NCBI GenBank assembly: GCA_036567845.1
Contig: DATCTT010000066.1
Coordinates: forward strand, 1-10,124
Source: MWAR01 sp036567845
GTDB taxonomy: Bacteria > Muiribacteriota > Ozemobacteria > Ozemobacterales > Ozemobacteraceae
Length of the DNA stretch: 10,124 nt
Direction: 5' to 3'
Shown here: positions 1 to 6,250 of the stretch, piece after piece
Layout of the letters: the number at the start of each line of letters is the position of its first letter
Numbering within the stretch: the first letter of the stretch is position 1
Translations under genes and position numbers: made by a program
Notes under the pieces: generated by a model
Database searches by the model: none
What the model was told of the DNA's origin: nothing
Seen by the model: the letters and a program-made list of their open reading frames with translations, nothing else

Positions 1-1
1 C

Positions 2-760
2 CTCGTGCTGGTCATGCTCCTGGCAAAGCCTCTCGTCATGCGGGGCCGGATGATCGACCGGGCATCCACGGCCCCGGGGGCCGTCGCCCTGGTCTCGGTC
101 GCGCATGCCGTGACGCCAGTTGCGCTGGGCAGCGACGGAACGGTCCAGTTTCGCAACGCCGTGTACAGCGCGATTTCGGACCATCTCGAGGCGTGCGATC
201 CCGAGCCGCCCGGGGGCATTCTGGCCCTGGCCCTGGCCCAGCTGCTGCTTGCGGCAGGAGTCGGGCTCTGGATCGGCACCGGCATCGACGAACCGGCGCA
301 TCTCATCCCGATCGCGCTGGTGGCCACGCTGGCGGATATCTGGAGCGTCTCGGCAGGGGCCACGGCGGTGATCATCCGGAGCGAGCAGATCCATTATTTT
401 CTGCTCCGGTTCCCGCTGCTGGGGGGCCCCGAGCCGGCGATCCCCTTTCTCATCGGGTTGACGGATTTCCTGTTTTTTGGCATTTTCTACCAGGCAGCCC
501 TGCGATTCGACCTCGGCGGCCGCCGCAATCTCGCCCTGCTCGGAGCCTCGTTCGTGATCGCCGTTTCAAGCGCCCTGCTTGCCGGCGTCGGGCTTCCCGT
601 CCTGCCGTTCATGGGCCTGCTGTTCGTGGCCGGCAACTGGAGCCGCCTCCAGATGAAACGGGAGGATCTGAAGCAGACGGTCCTCTTCCTCGCAGGGGTC
701 CTGCTGGTCTTTCTCGCGGTCACCCATCTGCTCCCGCTCCTGCGCGGCCGCCCCGGCTGA
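2..760 (+). CDS. Multi-pass membrane protein, 5'-partial; possible divergent GxGD-type (presenilin/SPP-like) intramembrane aspartyl protease
   Basis: The reading frame is open to the window edge, so the gene probably starts upstream; a GTG at 5 is the first possible start inside the window and gives 251 residues. Numbering from that GTG, hydrophobic segments lie near residues 73-92, 100-124, 146-167, 176-210 and 225-246, so this is an integral inner-membrane protein. Two membrane aspartates stand out: Asp111 in LADIWSV and Asp154 in IGLTDFLFFG. They are followed by LPVLP at 197-201. The order and spacing (43 residues between the aspartates, about 44 to LPVLP) recall the D...GxGD...PAL signature of presenilin/signal peptide peptidase proteases. 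The match is imperfect: GLTD replaces GxGD, and PVL replaces PAL. The membrane protein call is firm; the protease assignment is inference, and substrates are unknown. It ends 33 bases before dapF on the same strand, so cotranscription is plausible. Confidence 0.7.
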   Translation, partial: LVLVMLLAKPLVMRGRMIDRASTAPGAVALVSVAHAVTPVALGSDGTVQFRNAVYSAISDHLEACDPEPPGGILALALAQLLLAAGVGLWIGTGIDEPAHLIPIALVATLADIWSVSAGATAVIIRSEQIHYFLLRFPLLGGPEPAIPFLIGLTDFLFFGIFYQAALRFDLGGRRNLALLGASFVIAVSSALLAGVGLPVLPFMGLLFVAGNWSRLQMKREDLKQTVLFLAGVLLVFLAVTHLLPLLRGRPG

Positions 761-780
761 CGCGCGTCATCCCCACTCTC

Positions 781-788
781 GAGAGGAG
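781..788 (+). promoter_or_regulatory. Shine-Dalgarno sequence of dapF
   Basis: GAGAGGAG lies 5 bases before the ATG at 794 and fixes the dapF start. No separate promoter is evident in the short gap after the membrane protein gene. Confidence 0.75.
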
Positions 789-793
789 TTTCC

Positions 794-1663
794 ATGTACT
801 CGTTTTACAAAATGCACGGCCTCGGCAATCATTTCGTATTTTTCGATGAAATGGGTCAGGACTGTTCGAGGCTGAAAAAGCCCCGCATCATCCAGCTTCT
901 CTGCGATCAGCGCCGCGGCATCGGTGCTGACGGCATCATCTTCATCACCGAGCCGCGCGATCCCAAGCACCACTGCCGGATGCAGATGTTCAACATCGAC
1001 GGCACCGAGGCCGAGATGTGCGGAAACGCGATCCGCGGGGTCGCCCATCTGTTCCGAGCCCACTGCCTCGGCATCGAGCCGGTGCTGATTGAGACCGGCG
1101 GCGGCCTGCGGGAGGTGCGGTTCGAGGGGGCGAAGGCCGGCACGGCCTATTACCGGGTCGAGATGGGCCCCGCGACGTTCGATCTCGTCCCGACGGGTGA
1201 GCTGGTTCCCGAGAAGGCGCGCAAGCCCCTCGACTGGGAGGGCGAAAAGCTCGACCCGATCTACGTGAATGTCGGAAACCCGCATGCCGCGTTATTCATC
1301 CCGGAGCCCTGGGACGAGGATGAGATGGTGCGCGTCGGAGCCTGGCTCGAGACGCATGCGAACCATCCGCGGCGGATCAATGTGGAGTTCGTCCAGGTGC
1401 TCTCCCCGCACGAAGTCCGGGTGCATGTATGGGAGCGCGGCTGCGGCATGACGCAGGCCTGTGGAACCGGTGCGACGGCCGTCACGGCGGCCGGCATCAA
1501 GGCAGGCAAGCTCCAGTCACCGGTGACAGTGCATATGCCGGGCGGGGACCTCTCGATCTCCCAGGAAAAAAACGGCACGTTATATATGGCCGGCCCCATC
1601 CAGGAAGTGGCCGCCGGCCGGCTGACCAGCGCTTTCCTGCACAATCTCCAGACCCTGGGCTGA
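794..1663 (+). CDS. dapF: Diaminopimelate epimerase
   Basis: DapF (EC 5.1.1.7) interconverts LL- and meso-diaminopimelate in the cytoplasm, the step before lysine and the meso-DAP of peptidoglycan. At 289 residues it is close to the usual ~275. The start is set by the N-terminal motif FYKMHGLGN directly after the ATG and by a strong Shine-Dalgarno sequence. Both catalytic cysteines are present: Cys76 in EMCGNAIR and Cys223 in ACGTGA. The substrate-binding elements FNIDG (66-70), GNPH (161-164) and ERG (214-216) are also present, in the expected two-lobe order. Small departures from common sequences are GNHF at 11-14, where GNDF is usual, and GMT at 218-220, where GET is common; neither removes a catalytic residue. 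It may share a transcript with the upstream membrane protein gene, which has no obvious link to lysine synthesis. Confidence 0.96.
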   Translation: MYSFYKMHGLGNHFVFFDEMGQDCSRLKKPRIIQLLCDQRRGIGADGIIFITEPRDPKHHCRMQMFNIDGTEAEMCGNAIRGVAHLFRAHCLGIEPVLIETGGGLREVRFEGAKAGTAYYRVEMGPATFDLVPTGELVPEKARKPLDWEGEKLDPIYVNVGNPHAALFIPEPWDEDEMVRVGAWLETHANHPRRINVEFVQVLSPHEVRVHVWERGCGMTQACGTGATAVTAAGIKAGKLQSPVTVHMPGGDLSISQEKNGTLYMAGPIQEVAAGRLTSAFLHNLQTLG

Positions 1664-1681
1664 CGCGGGAATCCGAGGCAA

Positions 1682-1737
1682 CCGATTCGGGCGAGGCAGG
1701 ATGATGCCCGGTGTCATCCGCGCCTCGCCCGGATCGG
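1682..1737 (+). repeat. Long GC-rich hairpin between dapF and the MEMO-AMMECR1 gene (possible terminator or attenuator)
   Basis: The arms 1682-1697 and 1722-1737 are 16-base inverted complements with a single G-T wobble. Inside them a second stem (1699-1704 with 1714-1719) closes a 9-base loop, giving one nearly continuous stem of about 22 pairs. It begins 18 bases after the dapF stop. No T-run follows, so it is not a classical rho-independent terminator. It could be a U-tract-free terminator, a 3'-end stabiliser for the dapF message, or a dispersed palindromic repeat. Confidence 0.6.
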
Positions 1738-1741
1738 ATCT

Positions 1742-1758
1742 CCGGTCACCGTGACCGG
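1742..1758. promoter_or_regulatory. Perfect 8+1+8 palindrome upstream of the MEMO-AMMECR1 gene; candidate operator
   Basis: The sequence CCGGTCAC-C-GTGACCGG is perfectly dyad-symmetric around base 1750 and lies 31 bases before the chosen start at 1790. The symmetry and position fit a dimeric repressor or activator site. No regulator is identified, and a plain stem-loop is unlikely because the centre is one base. Confidence 0.35.
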
Positions 1759-1776
1759 CGCGGTTCGTGGTATGCA

Positions 1777-1785
1777 GAAGAGGTG
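1777..1785 (+). promoter_or_regulatory. Shine-Dalgarno sequence deciding the start of the MEMO-AMMECR1 gene
   Basis: GAAGAGGTG, with its AAGAGG core ending 6 bases before the ATG at 1790, selects that ATG over the in-frame GTG at 1751 and ATG at 1772. The GTG sits inside the palindrome, and neither earlier codon has a good ribosome site. Confidence 0.65.
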
Positions 1786-1789
1786 TGAC

Positions 1790-3325
1790 ATGAGAGGCAG
1801 GAATGGATTCGGTGGTCTTGCTGCGGTGCTGGTCGCCGCCTGGGTTCTGACCTCGGGAGCGGCGCCGCTCCATGCCGTCGTCCGTCAGACGGCGGTCGCG
1901 AGCCAGTTTTATCCGGGTGACCCAGCCCGGCTCGAACGGGAAATTGACGATCTGTTCACCGCGGCTGGACCTGTTCCGGCGGTCGCGACCACGGCGCGCC
2001 TGGTCGGCCTGATCGTCCCGCACGCGGGCCACGCATACTCTGGAAAGACCGCCGCGAAAGCGTTCCGCGCCATCTCGGGACAGGTATTCGATAGAATATA
2101 TATCATGGGCGTCGATCACCGTTCCGGCCTGCCGACCATCTCGGCGTGGCCGGAAGGCGCCTACGACACGCCGCTCGGCCCGGTGCCCGTCGATGCCAGC
2201 GCGACGCTCGAGCTGCTGGGGGCTGGAATCTGCGTGGCCGAGCCATCCCAGCATACCGAGGAGCACTCGATCGAGGTGGTGCTGCCGTTCTTCATCAGGG
2301 CCATCGGGCTGCGTCCGGCGGTTTTCCTGAGCATCGGCGGCAGCCCCGCAAACGGCAGGCTGCTCGGCAGAGAACTCCAGCGTCGGCTCGCGGGTTTTTC
2401 GGGAAGAGCGCTGCTGATCGCCTCCAGCGACTGGTCGCATTATCACCCCGCTTCGGCCGCAGCGGTGCTGGATGAGCGGGGCCTCGCCTCGGTACGGGCC
2501 CTGGATCCCGATGGCCTCATCGGGGCCTGCGAGACGGGCGGAACGGAACTGTGCGGCCTGAACGGCGTCGTAGCCCTGCTCGAGGTGATGAAGGCGGCAT
2601 CGGCAAGCGTGACCGTGCTCGAACGCACCGACTCGGGGGAAACGACCGGGGATCGGGAGCAGGTCGTCGGGTATGCCGCGGTCGTCTTCGAGGCGGCGGG
2701 CCTGCCGGGAGAGCCGGTCGGGCAGCCCCCTTCCCCAAAGCCTGAACACATGGAGGAGCGGATGAACGAGTTTCACAGGGAAGCCCTCGCGGCGGTCCGA
2801 ACGACGCTGGAGGCTGTTCTGAACGGAAAGCCGAAGCCCGTCCTGACCTTGAAGGATCCACGGTTCGGCGAGAAATGCGGGGTGTTCGTAACCCTCAAGA
2901 GAGCAGGCGAGCTGCGCGGCTGCATCGGCCTCATCGAGGGCCGGGAAGCCCTTGCAAACGGCATCCAGGAGATGGCGATCGCTGCGGCGACGGAAGACCC
3001 GCGATTCGACCCGGTCGAGGCGGGGGAGCTGCCCAACATCGCTATCGAGATCTCGGTCCTTTCCCCGATGATTCCCGTGACGCGGCTCGAGGAGATCGAG
3101 GTCGGGCGCGACGGACTGCTGCTGCGGAAATACCCGGGTTCTGGGCTGCTGCTGCCGCAGGTGCCGACCGAGTATGGCTGGGACCGGGACACGTATCTGA
3201 ACCATCTCTGCCTCAAAGCGGGTCTGCCGCCCGGCAGCCACCTCGCGTCGGACGGGAAGAGCTTGGCCCCCGATGCGAAACTGTGGCGGTTCACGGCCGA
3301 GGTGTTCGGGGAAAAGCCTGAATAG
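1790..3325 (+). CDS. Fused AmmeMemoRadiSam system protein B (MEMO1 family) - protein A (AMMECR1), with signal peptide
   Basis: This is a 511-residue two-domain protein. Residues 1-29 form a Sec-type signal peptide: basic RGR, a hydrophobic core, and a likely cut after PLHA. Residues ~30-305 are a MEMO domain. They begin with the family-typical AVASQFYPGDP and carry PHAGH (His78), GVDH (His110), SSDWSH (Asp214, His217) and ELCG (Cys255), which match the metal-site residues of human MEMO1. A proline-rich linker (~304-320) leads to an AMMECR1 domain (~325-508) with the signature LRGCIG at 375-380. The two halves are normally separate genes named for co-occurrence with a radical SAM gene, which is absent here. 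The biochemical role is not established. The signal peptide implies a periplasmic or surface location, odd for a family regarded as cytoplasmic. The start at 1790 rests on the AAGAGG Shine-Dalgarno sequence and the clean signal peptide. Confidence 0.92.
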   Translation: MRGRNGFGGLAAVLVAAWVLTSGAAPLHAVVRQTAVASQFYPGDPARLEREIDDLFTAAGPVPAVATTARLVGLIVPHAGHAYSGKTAAKAFRAISGQVFDRIYIMGVDHRSGLPTISAWPEGAYDTPLGPVPVDASATLELLGAGICVAEPSQHTEEHSIEVVLPFFIRAIGLRPAVFLSIGGSPANGRLLGRELQRRLAGFSGRALLIASSDWSHYHPASAAAVLDERGLASVRALDPDGLIGACETGGTELCGLNGVVALLEVMKAASASVTVLERTDSGETTGDREQVVGYAAVVFEAAGLPGEPVGQPPSPKPEHMEERMNEFHREALAAVRTTLEAVLNGKPKPVLTLKDPRFGEKCGVFVTLKRAGELRGCIGLIEGREALANGIQEMAIAAATEDPRFDPVEAGELPNIAIEISVLSPMIPVTRLEEIEVGRDGLLLRKYPGSGLLLPQVPTEYGWDRDTYLNHLCLKAGLPPGSHLASDGKSLAPDAKLWRFTAEVFGEKPE

Positions 3326-3354
3326 TGGACGCTTTCCCCGTTGTCTGCTAGACT
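3326..3354 (+). promoter_or_regulatory. Candidate sigma70-type promoter for the pilin-like operon
   Basis: A -35-like TGGACG (3326-3331) is separated by exactly 17 bases from a -10-like TAGACT (3349-3354), which is preceded by an extended TG at 3346-3347. It starts directly after the stop codon of the MEMO-AMMECR1 gene and would give a leader of about 50 bases. This is a consensus-based prediction only. Confidence 0.4.
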
Positions 3355-3372
3355 GAAGAGTACATGAGGCAT

Positions 3373-3399
3373 CCGGCTGCCCGTAACGAATGGCAGCGG
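3373..3399 (+). repeat. Small hairpin in the leader of the pilin-like operon
   Basis: GCTGCC (3376-3381) pairs with GGCAGC (3392-3397) around a 10-base loop. CC/GG flanks extend it by two pairs past one bulged G. It sits immediately before the AAAGGAG ribosome site, so it could influence translation or mRNA stability. Confidence 0.35.
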
Positions 3400-3406
3400 A
3401 AAGGAG
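3400..3406 (+). promoter_or_regulatory. Shine-Dalgarno sequence deciding the start of the large prepilin
   Basis: AAAGGAG lies 7 bases before the ATG at 3414. It favours that start over the in-frame ATG at 3390, which would place eight extra residues before the prepilin leader. Confidence 0.75.
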
Positions 3407-3413
3407 AGCGACC

Positions 3414-5774
3414 ATGAATCGACGGGGCTTTGCGTACATTCTCGCCGTCCTGATTCTCGGTCTTCTCGCGTTCATGGGGCTGTTCCTGAAACAGACGACG
3501 AGCACCGAATACACCCATGCGGCGTATTCGGTGTATGCCACGATGGCCCAGCAGCTCGCCGAAGCCGCGGCTGACGAGGCGTTCGTCCAGATCGACAAGC
3601 TGTTCCGTGACGGCAGTGCCGACGGGAAAAAGGGGCCGTTGCTGCGGCAGCTGGCAACCTCAGATTACCGCGATAAAGGCGGTTCGACGGGGTTAAACCC
3701 GAAACTCCTGGATGTGCTTCCTCCCTTCAAGAATTACGTCACCCAGACGAATGCGTTGATTTCGCTGCACATGACGCGGGCCGGATTCGAGATCGAGAGC
3801 GTCCAGCCGCGCATCACGGACTGCCGGCCAATCGACCACCGGCCGCTGACCAAACCGGAATGCATGTTCATCCCGAAAGATCGGGCCGACCAGTCGTTCG
3901 ACACGACGATGTCGCGCGATTTTTACCTGAGTATCGGGTTCGACGTGACGGTGGCCGTAACGAGCGGTCTGAAGAAGAGCCGTTTTTTCTTCCAGATCAC
4001 GCGAGACATGAAAGTGATCAACGTAGGGCCGATCGGCCGAAATTACACCCTGTTCAGCTGTCTTGGCGTCGACCCGCGCGACCCGAGCGAGGTCGCGAAC
4101 GATCTGTCGCGCGGCGACGGCCGGCTGGTGCTGTGGAACCACCCTTACCAGTCGCGCGTCTATATCCACGGTCCAGCCGTGATCGGCCTCGAGAACCCGG
4201 ACACGAACCCGGCCTCGGCGGACAAGGGCGAGATGTATGGCGCCTTCATGCAGACCAGCCCCGACGGCAAGCCCGGCTTCAATCTGGCTTTCCAGTATTC
4301 TGATACATACAATGGACTATCTTATCTTCCTTACCCCGCCCGCGCCCTCTGGGAAGGCCGAGATTACAGCTACTGGAACAACCTCGACAACACGAAAAAA
4401 GATCTCGACACGATGACCGAGAACGAAAAGAAGATGTTCGGGCACAACACCTACAAGAAAGGGTATCTCCCGCAGCGGGAAAAAACCTACTGGGCCGACC
4501 TGGGGAAGTTCCTCACGACCGGCATCAGTGAGCTTCAGAAGGAATATGTTCGGGGAACGCGGAAGAAGCAGACTTTCTTCCCGGCCGGACCATTCTGCCG
4601 CTTCCCTTGGAAGTATGTTCCGGTGCGCCGCAAAGCGGCCTATGCCCCGAACCAGGTGGAAGACACGTGGCCCAATCCCGACCCCGACCTGCGGATCGAA
4701 CACCGGAGCCTTCTCAACAGCACCGAGCTCGATGAGCAGACAAAGATCTATGGCGAGGTACGGCATTTCATTATCCGCAACGCAGGCGGCATCCGGATTC
4801 TTGACACGACGAACAATTATCCCCGACTCGAGATGCCGGAATTCAGTCTCAACTACGGCAACTTCCGCGACGCCGAAGGTCTGTTCGACGCGATCTGGAG
4901 TGGGGTGAAAGATCTCGCCGTCGGCGCCTGGCGGAACATCACTACCCCGGCAAAGTTGCTGTGGCATGGGGGAAGCGCGCTGGTCGGGATCGTCATCAAG
5001 CCACAGGATCCCAAGGCCCCGGCGGCGATGAACGACACGGATCTGCGCAACTTCTACCCGACCAACTTCAAGTTTTTCTACAAGGCTGCCACGCACAAAT
5101 TCAAGAGTGTCAGCGATATTCCGAAGGACAAGGACGGCATATGGCTTCTTGAAGGCCTCTACTGGCTCGACACCTTCGAGACGACGGGCAACGTCGTGTA
5201 CAAGGGCAAGGGGATGATCTTCGTCGGCGACAATTTCAAGCCGGCCGTTATCCGCGGCAACATCGTCGCATTCCGAAATCCCGACGGCACACGGAGCGAC
5301 AGTCATCTGACGATCGCGTATCACCCCTTCAACAGCAACGGCACCCAGCCGGATCTCAACCAGTGTCAGCTGATCATCGAGGGGAAGGGCAAGCTGATCG
5401 AGGCCTCAATCTACTCCCTGGCCGGGCTGCGAACCACCGGGGGCTCGATGACCGAAGCGGATTTCCGCGAATGCGGCATGGCTCCGGAGGACACCCCGGC
5501 GAAGTGGAATACCACGCTTAAATTGCCGACCTTGCGCGAGAAGATCGTGGCCATCTACGGGAACTACGTGAATTTCTATATGAAGAAGTCCCGCATCGAC
5601 GGGGACCTCTGGGTGTTCCATGATATAAACAATCCGATGTATTTCAAGCACGATCCGAGCACGAACAACTGGATGATCAAGCAGACGTATGACGAGGCGG
5701 ACGAGATCGCAGCACACGCCGTGGTCATGAGCCCCCGCATCCAGCACATGCACTTCTCCGGAGCAGCCCAGTGA
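3414..5774 (+). CDS. Very large PilX/GspK-like minor prepilin (786 aa)
   Basis: The N-terminus is a type III (prepilin) signal: a short basic leader MNRRG, then FAYILAVLILGLLAF, a single hydrophobic helix (residues 6-26). Prepilin peptidase would cut after Gly5. Position +5 of the mature protein is Leu rather than Glu, a feature shared with GspK and several PilX-type tip pilins. The helix continues as the amphipathic YATMAQQLAEAAADEAF. The remaining ~700 residues are a soluble extracytoplasmic region without a family I recognise. The stretches near residues 600-640 and 670-700 (VVYKGKGMIFVGDNF, CQLIIEGKGKLIEA) look like short-turn beta repeats, as in beta-helical pilin C-termini. PilX and GspK proteins are usually about 150-350 residues, so this is exceptional. 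It heads a tight four-gene operon and overlaps the next gene by 4 bases. A role at the tip or in assembly priming of a type IV pilus or secretion pseudopilus is inferred from these features. Confidence 0.85.
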   Translation: MNRRGFAYILAVLILGLLAFMGLFLKQTTSTEYTHAAYSVYATMAQQLAEAAADEAFVQIDKLFRDGSADGKKGPLLRQLATSDYRDKGGSTGLNPKLLDVLPPFKNYVTQTNALISLHMTRAGFEIESVQPRITDCRPIDHRPLTKPECMFIPKDRADQSFDTTMSRDFYLSIGFDVTVAVTSGLKKSRFFFQITRDMKVINVGPIGRNYTLFSCLGVDPRDPSEVANDLSRGDGRLVLWNHPYQSRVYIHGPAVIGLENPDTNPASADKGEMYGAFMQTSPDGKPGFNLAFQYSDTYNGLSYLPYPARALWEGRDYSYWNNLDNTKKDLDTMTENEKKMFGHNTYKKGYLPQREKTYWADLGKFLTTGISELQKEYVRGTRKKQTFFPAGPFCRFPWKYVPVRRKAAYAPNQVEDTWPNPDPDLRIEHRSLLNSTELDEQTKIYGEVRHFIIRNAGGIRILDTTNNYPRLEMPEFSLNYGNFRDAEGLFDAIWSGVKDLAVGAWRNITTPAKLLWHGGSALVGIVIKPQDPKAPAAMNDTDLRNFYPTNFKFFYKAATHKFKSVSDIPKDKDGIWLLEGLYWLDTFETTGNVVYKGKGMIFVGDNFKPAVIRGNIVAFRNPDGTRSDSHLTIAYHPFNSNGTQPDLNQCQLIIEGKGKLIEASIYSLAGLRTTGGSMTEADFRECGMAPEDTPAKWNTTLKLPTLREKIVAIYGNYVNFYMKKSRIDGDLWVFHDINNPMYFKHDPSTNNWMIKQTYDEADEIAAHAVVMSPRIQHMHFSGAAQ

Positions 5775-6250
5775 CCCGACCCGCCCCCACCCTTTTCCCC
5801 AGGCCCCGTGCGGCGTTTTCCACGCCGGAGCTGCTGATGACGATTCTGATCTTTTCGTTCGGTCTCCTGCCCCTGATCGTGCTGTTCCAGAGCAGCCACA
5901 AGTCGACGGCCCAGGCGAAGAACCTGATGATCGCCCAGAGTCTCGGCCGCACATTCATCGACGAGATCCGCAGCCTCGGCTTCGAGGGCGTCCGGCGCGA
6001 GCTCGACAATCCGACCTTCAACCTGTTCCATGACTGGAAGCAGGTGCGGGGAAAGATGGTTGAGGGAGATGAGAACTCGATCGCGTGGCCGCCCTATTAC
6101 GAACGGTTCGAGACGAAGATCGACGCAAGCCCCGATGACGAGACGAATCCAACAAAATACCGGATCGAGATGGAGGTGCGCTGGCGCGAGCCCGACCGCA
6201 CCTTCAGCCTCGGCTTCGGCACGGTGGTGGTGAATTATGCGCCGAACTGA
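5771..6250 (+). CDS. PilV/GspI-like minor prepilin
   Basis: This 159-residue protein starts with GTG at 5771, overlapping the previous stop as GTGA. CCGGAG 7 bases upstream supports the start, and translational coupling is likely. After a 15-residue basic, proline-containing leader comes the prepilin motif FSTPELLMTILIFSFGLLPL, with Glu20 at the +5 position of the mature protein. The following QSSHKSTAQAKNLMIAQSLGRTF is the usual helical continuation. The helix with IFSFGLLPLIVLFQ resembles PilV and GspI. The residue before the cut is Ala (RAA|F) instead of the near-universal Gly. The globular domain ends in a beta-rich tail (RIEMEVRW, FSLGFGTVVV), as expected of minor pilins. It should insert in the inner membrane and join the tip complex with its operon neighbours. 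Naming as PilV or GspI is by likeness of the N-terminus and gene order, not by a domain hit. Confidence 0.85.
   Translation: MTRPAPTLFPRPRAAFSTPELLMTILIFSFGLLPLIVLFQSSHKSTAQAKNLMIAQSLGRTFIDEIRSLGFEGVRRELDNPTFNLFHDWKQVRGKMVEGDENSIAWPPYYERFETKIDASPDDETNPTKYRIEMEVRWREPDRTFSLGFGTVVVNYAPN

Noticed and set aside
758..769. 12-base palindrome TGACGCGCGTCA over the membrane gene stop codon
   Set aside because: It is short, GC-rich and has no loop; this can arise by chance and there is no second copy nearby to support an operator.
776..785. 10-base palindrome CTCTCGAGAG next to the dapF ribosome site
   Set aside because: It is too short, lacks a loop, and is explained by the purine-rich Shine-Dalgarno sequence.
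193..849. 218-codon plus-strand frame overlapping the membrane protein and dapF
   Set aside because: It overlaps two better supported genes in another frame; the product is Arg/Pro/Gly-rich low-complexity sequence.
1580..3598. 672-codon open frame on the minus strand
   Set aside because: It lies antisense to dapF's end, the MEMO-AMMECR1 gene and the start of the large prepilin. Its product is Arg/Gln/Asp-rich with no domain; it is a shadow of GC-rich codon bias.
4317..5324. 335-codon open frame on the minus strand
   Set aside because: It is antisense to the large prepilin, crosses no plausible start context and encodes no recognisable motif.
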